Shown: positions 28,933 through 37,384 of the stretch, piece by piece
How positions within the stretch are numbered: the first letter of the stretch is position 1
Layout of the letters: each line of letters starts with the position of its first letter
NCBI GenBank assembly: GCA_023565505.1
Contig: JAIMBI010000001.1
Coordinates: forward strand, 248,001 to 312,000
Direction: 5' to 3'
Origin: Actinomycetes bacterium
GTDB taxonomy: Bacteria; Bacillota; Sulfobacillia; Sulfobacillales; JAIMBI01
DNA length: 64,000 bases
Translations under genes and position numbers: made by a program
Notes under the pieces: model-generated
Told to the model about the DNA's origin: nothing
Databases searched by the model: none
The model's input: only the letters and a program-made list of their open reading frames with translations

Positions 28933-29577
28933 ATGGCCAGCATGGAGCATTGGATCGGCCCGCGGCTGGCTCTCCTGTCGGCCCATCGTCTCCGCCACAG
29001 CGAGAACGTGGCGGAACTGACGCGGGCGCTGGCGGAGACGCACGGCCTGTCGTCGGAAGCCGCGTACTGGGCCGGATTGGCGCACGACCTGGCGCGGGAG
29101 TGGTCGCGCGAGCGGCTGCTGGCCGAGGCGCGCCGTCTCGGGCTGCCGGTGGAGGAGGAGGAACGGCGCGAGCCGGTGCTCCTGCACGGACCCGTGGCCG
29201 CCGCCTGGATGCAGGAGGCGCGGGTGGGCAACGCCGCCATGTGGGAGGCGGTGCGGTTCCACACGACGGCGGCTCCGGGGATGGGGCCGTTGGCCCGGGC
29301 GCTTTTCGTGGCCGACGGGACGGAGCCGGGCCGGGGCTATCCCGAGGCGGCGGCGCTCCGCCGGCTCGCGTTCGAGGACTTGACGGCGGGCTACCGCGCC
29401 GTGCTCGAGGAGACGGCCCGGTACCTGGCGCGCCGGGGACTGAGGCTTCACCCGCGCATGCAGGCGGCCATGGCCGAGCTCGGCCTGGCGGTGGACGAGC
29501 CGCGGGCGGATGCCTACCATGGTGGTCGTCAGGATGGCCGTGACGCGAACCCGCGGCAATCGAGCGGAGGAGGTTGA
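28933..29577 (+). CDS. yqeK: YqeK, HD-domain Ap4A hydrolase
   Basis: 214-residue HD-superfamily phosphohydrolase. Metal ligands are the His in RHSENVAE, the pair HD in GLAHDLAREW, and the later HGP and FHTT histidines, the YqeK pattern. It splits diadenosine tetraphosphate symmetrically. ATG 28933 or 28942. The C-terminal 25 residues overlap rsfS in another frame and look like tail extension. Confidence 0.9.
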   Translation: MASMEHWIGPRLALLSAHRLRHSENVAELTRALAETHGLSSEAAYWAGLAHDLAREWSRERLLAEARRLGLPVEEEERREPVLLHGPVAAAWMQEARVGNAAMWEAVRFHTTAAPGMGPLARALFVADGTEPGRGYPEAAALRRLAFEDLTAGYRAVLEETARYLARRGLRLHPRMQAAMAELGLAVDEPRADAYHGGRQDGRDANPRQSSGGG

Positions 29578-29941
29578 CGGACCCCTGGACGGACGACGAC
29601 TGGCCCAGGCGGCTCTGGAGGCCGCCGAGGCGAAGAAAGGGCAGGATCTGTTGCTGCTCGACATGCGGGACGTGACGCTGGTGGCGGACTACTTCGTGCT
29701 GATGACGGGAACCAGCGTGACGCACGTCGACACGCTCGCCGACGCCGTCGAGGAGCGGCTGGCCGCGGAAGGCGCGACCCTGCACCACCGCGAAGGGGGT
29801 CGCGGTGCGCGCTGGATCCTGCTCGACTACGGGGCGGTGGTCATCCACATCTTCACGGACGAGGTACGACGCTACTACGACCTAGAGCGGCTCTGGGGCG
29901 ACGCACCGGTCGTGACCGCCTCAAGCCGTTCCGGTCCCTGA
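29510..29941 (+). CDS. rsfS: Ribosomal silencing factor RsfS
   Basis: 143 residues from the longest start. Homology begins near residue 27: LAQAALEAAEAKKGQDLLLLDMRD, then VADYFVLMTGTS, RWILLDYGAVVIHIF and YDLERLW. It binds L14 and blocks subunit joining when nutrients are short. Starts at ATG 29510, 29519 and 29534 all lie inside yqeK; the last gives a length closest to family. The 3' end overlaps the convergent DUF255 gene by 21 bases. Confidence 0.93.
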   Translation: MPTMVVVRMAVTRTRGNRAEEVDGPLDGRRLAQAALEAAEAKKGQDLLLLDMRDVTLVADYFVLMTGTSVTHVDTLADAVEERLAAEGATLHHREGGRGARWILLDYGAVVIHIFTDEVRRYYDLERLWGDAPVVTASSRSGP

Positions 29942-31690
29942 GGCGGCGCCGAAGAGCGTCTGGACGGCGGCCGGCACGTCCTCCGGCTGCGTGACGGGTG
30001 CCGTGCACACCGTGCCTCGGCAGAGGTACAAAGCCGGCAGCGGCTCCTCGGGGTAGCCGGCCGCCTCCCGGTCGGGGCTGTCCACGTCGTAGGCGTAGAT
30101 CGCGCGGTTGGGCAGGTACAGCGAACAGAGAGCCTGCCGGAACCCCAAGGTCTGCTCCGGGGTATCGTACACGAGATGCGCGTCCACGGGCGGAGCCGCC
30201 GTCACGGTGACCGCGTAGGCCCAGCCGGCGCCGAAGATGCCCAACCGCCGGGCGACGGGGAGGAAGGCGCCCAGTTCGCCCAGAGCCTGCTCCTGCCGGG
30301 CGGTGTTCCGCGTCAGGCGGCCCAGGCGGTACAGGAAGGCTAACGCCTCCGCGTTTTCCCCGAGGGGTTTCTGGGTCACCGTCAGGCGTCCGAAGGCCTC
30401 CGGGTCCGGCGGGCGGTCGAGAAAGCCCGGCTGCCCGTCCCGCAGGGTGGCGTCCATCATGGCGGCGACGGCCTCGGCGCGCCGGAGGTGCTCCCCGGCG
30501 CCGGTCAGCTCGTAGGCGTCGAGGCAGGCCGTGCCGAGCGCCGCGAGGTCCCCCAACCAGTTGAGGAGCGGCTCGCCGCGGTTCGCATGGGCGAGCCCGC
30601 GCCCGTCTTCCCACAGCTGGATGAACAGCGCTTCGAGGCAGGTGAGCGCCAACGGCTTGAGGTCGGCGTCCAACAGGCCGGCGGCCAGCAGCAGTCCGGA
30701 GACGGCGGCGGCGTTGGGGCCGGCGAAGGCCGTGGGGTCGACGTACGGGGCCGGCCGTTGGGCACGCTCCTCGGGGCCCAGACGGTAGTACGCCTCGTCC
30801 GCGTCCTGCGACCCGCCGAAGAGGCCGTCGGGCTGAAGCAGCGACTGGCGCATCCACCCGACGATCTGGCGGGCGACGTTGGCATAGAACGGGTCGCCCG
30901 TGATCTGGAACGCGTGCAGGTAGAGGCGGAGCAGTCGGGCGTTATCGTCCAGGAGCTTCTCGAAGTGCGGCACCGTCCATTCCCGCGTGGTCGAGTAGCG
31001 GAAGAACCCGCCGGCCACGGGATCGAACAGGGCGCTGCCGGCCATGGCGTCGAGCGTGCGCACGGCCATGCCGGCCGCGCCTCCGTCGCCGGCGACCAGC
31101 CAGCGCGCCAGGCAAAGTTCCCACACGTCGATCTGCGGGAATTTGGGGGCGAGCCCCAGGCCGCCGTAGGCCCGGTCGAATTGGCCGGCGACGGCCTGCA
31201 TGACCTCGGCGATCCCGGCCGGATCTGGCGCGGCGGGACCGGGTGTCGGGTCCAGGCGCTCCGCCGGTCCCACATGGCGCGGCAGGCGGTCCCGATTGGC
31301 TTCCCAGTACTGCCGCACCTGTTGGAGGAGGTTCCGCATGGCATCCGGCGGGACGTAGGTGCCCCCCGTGATGACGTCGCCCCACGGAGTGAGAAACGCC
31401 GTGGTGGGCCAGCCGCCCATGTTGTAACGGAGGTTGATGTCCGGGCGCTGGTCGTTGTCCACCCGAACGGGGATAAAATGGTCGCGGATGAGGCTCTGGA
31501 CGACCGGGTCGGAATACGTGGTCTCGTCCATCACGTGGCACCAATGGCACCAGACGGCCGAGAGACTCAACAGGATGGGTTTCTGGGTCGATTCCGCCTC
31601 GGCGAAGGCCTCCCTGCCCCACGGCCGCCATCCGATCTCGTGGGCCCGATTGGGACGGGGCGAAAAGTGAAAGGCCGTCTGGGTGTCCAT
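29921..31690 (-). CDS. DUF255 thioredoxin-domain protein (YyaL/Spata20 family)
   Basis: 589 residues. The N-terminal thioredoxin-like DUF255 domain has SAVWCHWCHVMDETTY, with the WCHWC active-site-like pair near residues 48-52, and the typical VDNDQRPDIN and NMGGWPTTAFLTP. The rest is an alpha/alpha-barrel of the glycosidase/N-acylglucosamine-epimerase fold. Family members are usually 650-690 residues; this one is somewhat short in the middle. Biochemical function unknown. ATG with GAAAGAGGGATGAG before it. Confidence 0.88.
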   Translation of the reverse strand: MDTQTAFHFSPRPNRAHEIGWRPWGREAFAEAESTQKPILLSLSAVWCHWCHVMDETTYSDPVVQSLIRDHFIPVRVDNDQRPDINLRYNMGGWPTTAFLTPWGDVITGGTYVPPDAMRNLLQQVRQYWEANRDRLPRHVGPAERLDPTPGPAAPDPAGIAEVMQAVAGQFDRAYGGLGLAPKFPQIDVWELCLARWLVAGDGGAAGMAVRTLDAMAGSALFDPVAGGFFRYSTTREWTVPHFEKLLDDNARLLRLYLHAFQITGDPFYANVARQIVGWMRQSLLQPDGLFGGSQDADEAYYRLGPEERAQRPAPYVDPTAFAGPNAAAVSGLLLAAGLLDADLKPLALTCLEALFIQLWEDGRGLAHANRGEPLLNWLGDLAALGTACLDAYELTGAGEHLRRAEAVAAMMDATLRDGQPGFLDRPPDPEAFGRLTVTQKPLGENAEALAFLYRLGRLTRNTARQEQALGELGAFLPVARRLGIFGAGWAYAVTVTAAPPVDAHLVYDTPEQTLGFRQALCSLYLPNRAIYAYDVDSPDREAAGYPEEPLPALYLCRGTVCTAPVTQPEDVPAAVQTLFGAASGTGTA

Positions 31691-31801
31691 CTCATCCCTC
31701 TTTCCGGTGTCCCGTCGAACCAGGCGGATGCACGCCGCCTATGGCCCCATGGTAGAGACCGGACCCGACAGGGTCAAGGCGAGCGTCAGGGGGGAGTCGG
31801 C

Positions 31802-32557
31802 ATGTCACGGGGATGGCTCGTGCTGACGGGGGCGACCTCGGCCCTGGGGCGGGCCGTGGCGGAGCGCTGGACGACGGCGGGTCACGGCCCGGTGCTGGGG
31901 CTGTCCCGCCGCCCCGAGCGGCTACCCCCCGCCGTGCGGGAGGGTCTCGCCGTGGATCTGCGGCGGCCTCCGGAGGCCGCCGAGCGCCTAGGCGCGTGGG
32001 CCCGGGCCCAGTCCGACCCCGTAGCCGGCTTGGTGCACGCGGCGGGCGTCGTGTATGCGGACCGGGCGGACCGCACCACCTGGGACGAGTGGGAGCAGAC
32101 CTTTACCGTCAATCTCGGCGCAGCCCTGTGGCTGGCTCGCGTCCTGTTGCCGCACTTCGCGCCCGGGGCGTCCGTGGTGCTGGTCTCCTCCTGCGACGCC
32201 TGGGCCAGCCCCCGACCCGGTCCCGATGCCGCCTACGGCGCATCCAAGGCCGGCGTGGAGGCCTTGACGCGGCATCTGGCGGTCGAGTGGGGACCCGCGG
32301 GGGTGCGCGTCAACTGTGTCCGGCCGGGTCCGATGCCGGGCGGCATGGGGGTGGCGGATGCCGACGCCTGGACGGCGGCCACGGTCCTCCGGGGCCTGGT
32401 GGAGCCGGCGGAGGTGGCCGACGTGGTCCTGTTCCTGCTGTCGGCCGACAGTCGCGGTATGACGGGCCAGTGCCTCGCCGTCGACCGGGGGTTCGGCCTG
32501 GCTTACGGCCCGGCCGGCGGGGGGGACCCGGCGGTGGGTTATAATGGGACTAATTGA
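31802..32557 (+). CDS. Short-chain dehydrogenase/reductase
   Basis: 251 residues. The Rossmann loop TGATSALGRA (G-x3-GxG-like), NAG-like HAAGV, catalytic Ser in VLVSSC, and YxxxK as YGASK are present, as is the later RVNCVRPGP. Ends with MTGQCLAVDRGF, the usual FabG-like C-terminal strand. Substrate unknown. GGGGGGA before the ATG. The last codons overlap the -10 box of the leuS leader. Confidence 0.88.
   Translation: MSRGWLVLTGATSALGRAVAERWTTAGHGPVLGLSRRPERLPPAVREGLAVDLRRPPEAAERLGAWARAQSDPVAGLVHAAGVVYADRADRTTWDEWEQTFTVNLGAALWLARVLLPHFAPGASVVLVSSCDAWASPRPGPDAAYGASKAGVEALTRHLAVEWGPAGVRVNCVRPGPMPGGMGVADADAWTAATVLRGLVEPAEVADVVLFLLSADSRGMTGQCLAVDRGFGLAYGPAGGGDPAVGYNGTN
32540..32545 (+). promoter_or_regulatory. 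-10 box upstream of leuS
   Basis: Perfect TATAAT inside the last codons of the SDR gene; no clear -35 hexamer. It would give a leuS leader of about 135 bases containing the two hairpins described separately. Confidence 0.5.
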
Positions 32558-32590
32558 TGGAGCCGGGCGGGGTCGGAACGTGCCTCGGCG

Positions 32591-32669
32591 GCCGCCCCGG
32601 AGCGGGGGCGGCGGGACGTCGGGGGCGTGAGGGGAGGCGGCGGCTTTCCCGAACCGCCGGCGCCTTTTT
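32591..32669 (+). promoter_or_regulatory. leuS leader with two hairpins, the second terminator-like
   Basis: First hairpin: GCCGCCCC (32591-32598), six-base loop, GGGGCGGC (32605-32612). Second: AGGCG-GCGG (32635-32643), loop CTTTCCCGAA, CCGC, three-base bulge, CGCCT (to 32665), then TTTT. The second ends just before the leuS ribosome binding site, as an attenuator would. No T-box core (GGTGG-x-ACCGCG) is present, although leuS often has one in Firmicutes. Confidence 0.45.
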
Positions 32670-32685
32670 GATGGGAGGGCGGCAG

Positions 32686-35133
32686 ATGGGTTCGGAGGCG
32701 CAGAACCCGGATCGATACAGCGTTCGGGCGGTCGAGGAGCGGTGGCAGCGGGCGTGGGAGAGCCAGCCGCTCTACGGGGCCGCCGACGGTGTCGCGCCCA
32801 AGTTCTACTGTCTGGAAATGTTCCCCTATCCGTCTGGGCATCTGCACATGGGCCACGTGCGCGTCTACACCATCGGGGACCTGTTGGCCCGTTTCTTCCG
32901 CATGAACGGGTATAACGTCCTCCATCCGATGGGGTGGGACGCCTTCGGGCTGCCCGCGGAGAACGCGGCGATCCAGGCGGGTGGTCATCCCGAGGCCTAC
33001 ACGCGGGCCAACATCGCGCACATGAAGGGGCAGATGCAGCGGCTCGGCCTCTCGTTGGACTGGCGCCGCGAGGTGACCACCTGCGACCCGGAGTACTACC
33101 GCTTCAACCAGGAACTGTTCCTCCTGCTGTACGAGCGGGGCTTGGCCTACCGGCGCGCCGCGGCGGTGAACTGGTGCCCCTCGTGCCAGACGGTCCTCGC
33201 CAACGAGCAGGTCATCGAGGGCCGGTGCTGGCGGTGCGACTCGGTCGTGGTGAAGAAGGACCTGGTGCAGTGGTTCTTCCGCATCACGGCGTACGCCGAC
33301 CGCCTGTTGGAAGGGTTGGAGCGGCTCGACTGGCCCAACGCGATCAAGGTCCAGCAGCAGAACTGGATCGGGCGGAGTGAAGGGGCGGTCATCGACTTCC
33401 CGGTGCCGGATCTGGGGCAGGCGGTGACGGTGTTCACCACCCGGCCGGACACCTTGTTCGGGGCGACGTACCTGGTCCTGGCGCCCGAACATCCCCTGGT
33501 CCCGGAGCTGGCCCGCCGGTCGCCCCGCGGCGAGGAGGTGCTCGCGTTCGCCGACGAGCAGCGTCAGTTGTCGGAATCCCAGCGGACCGCGGAGACGACG
33601 GAGAAGCGGGGCGTCTTCACGGGGATGTTCGCCCGCCACCCGTTCACGGATGAGGCGTTGCCCATTTGGGTGGCGAACTACGTGCTGGGCGACTACGGGA
33701 CGGGCGCCGTGATGGGCGTGCCCGCCCACGACGAGCGGGACTTCGCCTTCGCGGCCCGCTACGGGCTGGCGGTGCGCCCGGTTGTCGTCGCGCCGGATTC
33801 GCCGCCTCCGCCGTGGACGGAAGCCTATGTCGGCCCGGGGCGGCTGGTGGATTCGGGGCCGTTCACCGGCATGGACAGCGAGGCGGCCAAAGGGGCCATC
33901 GCCGACGCCTTGGCCGAACGGGGCCTCGGCGGCCGTCGCGTCACCTACCGCATGCGGGACTGGCTCATCTCGCGCCAGCGGTACTGGGGTACCCCCATCC
34001 CCATCATCCATTGCCCGCAGTGTGGGACCGTGCCGGTGCCCCGCTCGGAGCTGCCGGTGCTGCTCCCCAAAGACGTGGCCTTCACCGGACGGGGGGCGAG
34101 CCCGCTGGCAGGCGCCACCGCGTGGCGCCGGGTGACGTGCCCGGCATGCGGCGGCCCGGCGGAGCGCGAGACCGACACCATGGACACCTTCGTCGACTCC
34201 AGCTGGTACTACCTCCGCTACACCTCGCCGGACGAGACGGACCGTCTCTTCGACCCCGACCGAGCCCGGTTCTGGATGCCGGTCGACCTGTACGTCGGAG
34301 GCAAAGAGCACGCGGTCCTGCACCTGCTGTACAGCCGCTTCATCACCAAGGTCCTCCACGACGCGGGGCTGGTGCCGGTGGACGAGCCGTTCCAGCGCCT
34401 CCTGGCCCAGGGCATGGTCGTGCACGGCGGGGCCAAGATGTCGAAATCCAAGGGCAACGTGGTCAGTCCGGAGGACATCATCGCCACCTATGGGGCGGAC
34501 GCGGCGCGCCTGTTCATCCTGTTCGCGGCGCCCTACGACAAGGACCTGGAGTGGAGCGACCAGGGCGTGGAGGGCTGCTACCGGTTCCTGCAGCGGGTTT
34601 GGCGCCTCGTCACGGCGCCGTCGCCCCGCGCCGGCGATCCGGCGGCGGCGGAGCGGGTGCGGCGGGCCGTCGCCCGCACGGTGAAGAAGGTCACGGAGGA
34701 CGTGGGGGAGCGGCGGTCGTTCAACACGGCCGTGGCCGCGTTGATGGAGCTGACCAACGTGCTCACCGCGGAACAGGCCCGGACGGAATCCGGGGTCATG
34801 CGCGAGGCGGCGACGACGCTGGTTCAGCTGCTGGCGCCGTTTGCCCCGTTTTTGGCGGAAGAGCTGTGGCACCGCCTCGGCCGGGACGGTTCCGTGCATA
34901 CCACCCGCTGGCCCACCTACGACCCCGAATTGTTGCGGGAGGCCACGGTGGAGGTGGCCGTCCAGGTCAACGGCCGGGTCCGGACCCGTCTGGTGGTGCC
35001 GGCCGACGCAGGGCCGTCGGAGCTCGAGGCGCTGGCCCTGGCCGACGAGCGGGTGAAGGGGCTTCTGGACGGGCGGCCCGTGGCCAAGGTCGTGGCGATT
35101 CCCGGCAGGCTGGTCAATCTCGTGGTGGGATGA
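32686..35133 (+). CDS. leuS: Leucyl-tRNA synthetase
   Basis: 815-residue class I synthetase, bacterial type. HIGH motif HMGH near 54 inside FPYPSGHLHMGH; KMSKS within GAKMSKSKGN near 584; editing domain with VFTTRPDTLFGATY; a zinc-like CPSC/CWRC pair in WCPSCQTVLANEQV region and another at CPQCG/CPACGG. ATG 32686 follows GGGAGGGC; ATG 32671 is in frame but lies on the terminator's U-tract. Overlaps the next small gene by ATGA. Confidence 0.97.
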   Translation: MGSEAQNPDRYSVRAVEERWQRAWESQPLYGAADGVAPKFYCLEMFPYPSGHLHMGHVRVYTIGDLLARFFRMNGYNVLHPMGWDAFGLPAENAAIQAGGHPEAYTRANIAHMKGQMQRLGLSLDWRREVTTCDPEYYRFNQELFLLLYERGLAYRRAAAVNWCPSCQTVLANEQVIEGRCWRCDSVVVKKDLVQWFFRITAYADRLLEGLERLDWPNAIKVQQQNWIGRSEGAVIDFPVPDLGQAVTVFTTRPDTLFGATYLVLAPEHPLVPELARRSPRGEEVLAFADEQRQLSESQRTAETTEKRGVFTGMFARHPFTDEALPIWVANYVLGDYGTGAVMGVPAHDERDFAFAARYGLAVRPVVVAPDSPPPPWTEAYVGPGRLVDSGPFTGMDSEAAKGAIADALAERGLGGRRVTYRMRDWLISRQRYWGTPIPIIHCPQCGTVPVPRSELPVLLPKDVAFTGRGASPLAGATAWRRVTCPACGGPAERETDTMDTFVDSSWYYLRYTSPDETDRLFDPDRARFWMPVDLYVGGKEHAVLHLLYSRFITKVLHDAGLVPVDEPFQRLLAQGMVVHGGAKMSKSKGNVVSPEDIIATYGADAARLFILFAAPYDKDLEWSDQGVEGCYRFLQRVWRLVTAPSPRAGDPAAAERVRRAVARTVKKVTEDVGERRSFNTAVAALMELTNVLTAEQARTESGVMREAATTLVQLLAPFAPFLAEELWHRLGRDGSVHTTRWPTYDPELLREATVEVAVQVNGRVRTRLVVPADAGPSELEALALADERVKGLLDGRPVAKVVAIPGRLVNLVVG

Positions 35134-35387
35134 GAGCCGTCCTCGCGCTGGTCATCGCCGGGCTGTCGAGCATCCTTGGGGCGCTCTTGACCGGACGGCG
35201 GGCGACGCTGGTGATGTCGTGGGGTTGGATCCTCGGCACCGCCGCGTTGGGCGCCTTGGTGGCGGAAGGCATCACCGTGCTGTGGACCGGGCCGCCGGCG
35301 TCCGCCCTGGCTCCCGGCGTCGACGGGCTGGGACTCGGCATGGTGGTGGGGTGGATTGCCGGGCGGCCCCGGCGCCCGCGCCATTGA
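35130..35387 (+). CDS. Small integral membrane protein, unknown
   Basis: 85 residues with three hydrophobic segments (about 2-20, 28-51, 65-79) and a basic C terminus. No family recognised. Its ATG overlaps the leuS stop, so it is probably made from the leuS transcript. Confidence 0.6.
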   Translation: MRAVLALVIAGLSSILGALLTGRRATLVMSWGWILGTAALGALVAEGITVLWTGPPASALAPGVDGLGLGMVVGWIAGRPRRPRH

Positions 35388-35388
35388 C

Positions 35389-35426
35389 GACGCCGCCAAC
35401 CCGGGTGGCCGGGGCTTGGCGGCGTC
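35389..35426. terminator. Long inverted repeat between convergent genes
   Basis: GACGCCGCCAA (35389-35399) and TTGGCGGCGTC (35416-35426), a perfect 11-bp stem with a 16-base loop. It lies between the convergent small membrane protein gene and hsp20 and may end both transcripts, though neither side has a strong T run. Confidence 0.5.
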
Positions 35427-35483
35427 GGCGGAGGACCCGGACGGCACGGCCCGGACCGACTCCCTCCTGCAGAGTATGCGGGG

Positions 35484-35951
35484 TTAGGGTGAGACGTGCC
35501 GGTCGCCGGTCGCCGCCGCACCGTTGCCCAGCGGCGGCGCGGCGGCGGCGTCCAGTCGGATGGGCAGCCGCCGGCGCGGGCCCACCGCTTTGGGCAGCGT
35601 CACCGTGAGCAGCCCGTGGCGGAAGTTGGCCGTCGCCCGGTCGGGGTCGACGTTCACCGGCAGGTTGACCGACAGGCTGAAGGCGCCTCGACGGCGGGCG
35701 GTGTCGTCCTCGGGCCGCTCCGGCCAAGCGCCGCGCACGGTGATCCCCTCCGGATCGGCCTCGAGTTCCACCGCCTGCGGGTCCAGCCCGGGCAACTCCA
35801 CTTCGACGAGGATGGCGTCGCCGACGTCGCGGACGTAGTGAGCCGGTTGGGCCGCAAAGAGTCCGCCCACGTCCTGCGTCATGCGGTTCCACATGCGCAT
35901 CATGTCGTCGCGCCAGCGTTCCATTTCGGGGTCCAAGCGGAACAGGGGCAT
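35484..35951 (-). CDS. Small heat-shock protein Hsp20
   Basis: 155 residues. The alpha-crystallin domain is at about 35-130: VEVELPGLDPQAVELEADPEGITVRG (key residues ELPG and VRG), the FSLSVNLPVNVD strand and GLLTVTLPK. The C-terminal I-x-I/V anchor is only loosely represented (LPIRL). An ATP-independent holdase. ATG 35951 has GGAGGTG upstream; the 15 residues before it in a longer frame are unsupported. No CIRCE element nearby. Confidence 0.93.
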   Translation of the reverse strand: MPLFRLDPEMERWRDDMMRMWNRMTQDVGGLFAAQPAHYVRDVGDAILVEVELPGLDPQAVELEADPEGITVRGAWPERPEDDTARRRGAFSLSVNLPVNVDPDRATANFRHGLLTVTLPKAVGPRRRLPIRLDAAAAPPLGNGAAATGDRHVSP

Positions 35952-35992
35952 CCCAACACCTCCGGGGCTAGTATGGGCGCCCGCGTCCCGGT

Positions 35993-37312
35993 TCAATCGG
36001 CGCCCGGGGCTGCGTCGGCCGACGCGCGGGGGAGATACAACGTCTCGGTCTCGGGATCGTAGTGGAAGAGGTCCGCGTAACGTCCCCAGTAGATGGCGGT
36101 GCGGAGCTGTGCCTCGGCCTCCTCGACGGAAAAGTGCTCCTCCAAGATGTCGTTGAAGAACTCCTTGACCATGCTGTGGTTCGCCTTCGACTGAAGGACC
36201 CGCAGGATGAGCCGGAAGATGGGGAGTTGGACCAACTCCTCGCGGATCATCGCCTTGCGGGTGGCGCCGTCGGCTTCGCAGAAGGCCTGGCCGCGGCCGG
36301 TGAGGATGAGATCCCCCTCCTCGACCCGCGCCAGGTGGAACAACTCGGCGACCTCTGTCACCGGGAGCAGGTCGTCGACTTCGAGCAAGAGTTCGCTGCC
36401 GAGGCGATAGAGGTCATCGCGGCCACCGCGGTCGGCCACCAACTCGAGCAGGCCCGTGAGCATGGAGAGGTGGCCGCTCGGCAGCGGCTCGAGGCGCGGC
36501 GCCCCTTCGGGCGTGGTCGCGACGGCCTCTTCGGGAGCGGGCTCCTCTTCGGGGCCGGTCATGATCTTGTACACCGAGTCGACCAGGGCCAGGAACTCGG
36601 GGGCCCGCCGGTTGCGGGGGTGCGGGAGCCTGACCGAGAGGTCGGCCACGATGCGGGCGGGATTCTTGGAGAGGACCACGATCCGGTCGGCCATGTAGAC
36701 GGCCTCCTCGATGCCGTGGGTGACCATCAGGACGGCGCGGGTGGGGATGCGGGCGGCGCGCCAGAGATCCAGCAGTTCGGAGCGGAGGTTCTCGGCCGTG
36801 AGGACGTCCAGGGCCGAGAACGGTTCGTCCATGCACAGCAGTTCCGGTTCCACCGCGAGCGCCCGGGCGAACCCGACCCGCTGGCGCATGCCGCCCGAGA
36901 GTTCTTTGGGGAGGGCGTCCTCGTAGCCGGACAACCCGATGAGCTCGATGAGCCGACGAGTACGGGCGCGGCGGACGGACGCGGGCACGCCCTTGGCTAC
37001 GAGGCCCAGTTCCACGTTCTCCTGCACCGTGAGCCACGGGTACAGGGCGAACGATTGGAACACCATGGCCGCGTGGGGGTTGGGCCCCACCACCGGCCGG
37101 CCCCGGTAGAGGACGACGCCGTAGGAGGGAGGGACCAGGCCCGTCACGATGCGCAACAGCGTCGACTTGCCGGAACCGGAGGGACCCAGGAGCGCGACGA
37201 ACTCGCCCGGCCGGATTTCGAGGGTGATGTCGTCGAGGACCAGGATGTCGTAGCCGTCGGGCTGGGTGTACGTCTTGGTCACGCCGAGCAGACGGATGAG
37301 GGCTTCGGCCAT
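35993..37312 (-). CDS. NitT/TauT-type ABC transporter ATPase with AAA-associated C-terminal domain
   Basis: 439 residues. Residues 1-250 are a nitrate/sulfonate/taurine-type ATPase: Walker A GPSGSGKST, signature LSGGMRQRV, Walker B LLCMDEPFSALD, switch His in MVTHGIEEA. Residues about 295-430 form the AAA-associated domain seen on some NitT/TauT ATPases (PIFRLILRVLQ and FFNDILEEHFS region). ATG 37312 follows GGAGGTG; GTG 37324 is possible. It lies 72 bases downstream of the permease gene, same strand. No substrate-binding protein is encoded with it. Confidence 0.92.
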   Translation of the reverse strand: MAEALIRLLGVTKTYTQPDGYDILVLDDITLEIRPGEFVALLGPSGSGKSTLLRIVTGLVPPSYGVVLYRGRPVVGPNPHAAMVFQSFALYPWLTVQENVELGLVAKGVPASVRRARTRRLIELIGLSGYEDALPKELSGGMRQRVGFARALAVEPELLCMDEPFSALDVLTAENLRSELLDLWRAARIPTRAVLMVTHGIEEAVYMADRIVVLSKNPARIVADLSVRLPHPRNRRAPEFLALVDSVYKIMTGPEEEPAPEEAVATTPEGAPRLEPLPSGHLSMLTGLLELVADRGGRDDLYRLGSELLLEVDDLLPVTEVAELFHLARVEEGDLILTGRGQAFCEADGATRKAMIREELVQLPIFRLILRVLQSKANHSMVKEFFNDILEEHFSVEEAEAQLRTAIYWGRYADLFHYDPETETLYLPRASADAAPGAD

Positions 37313-37384
37313 GGGCACCTCCACAGACGTTGACGGCGGCGGGGGGCGGCCTGCCGGCGGGCCCCGCGGACCCGCGGCGTCCCC

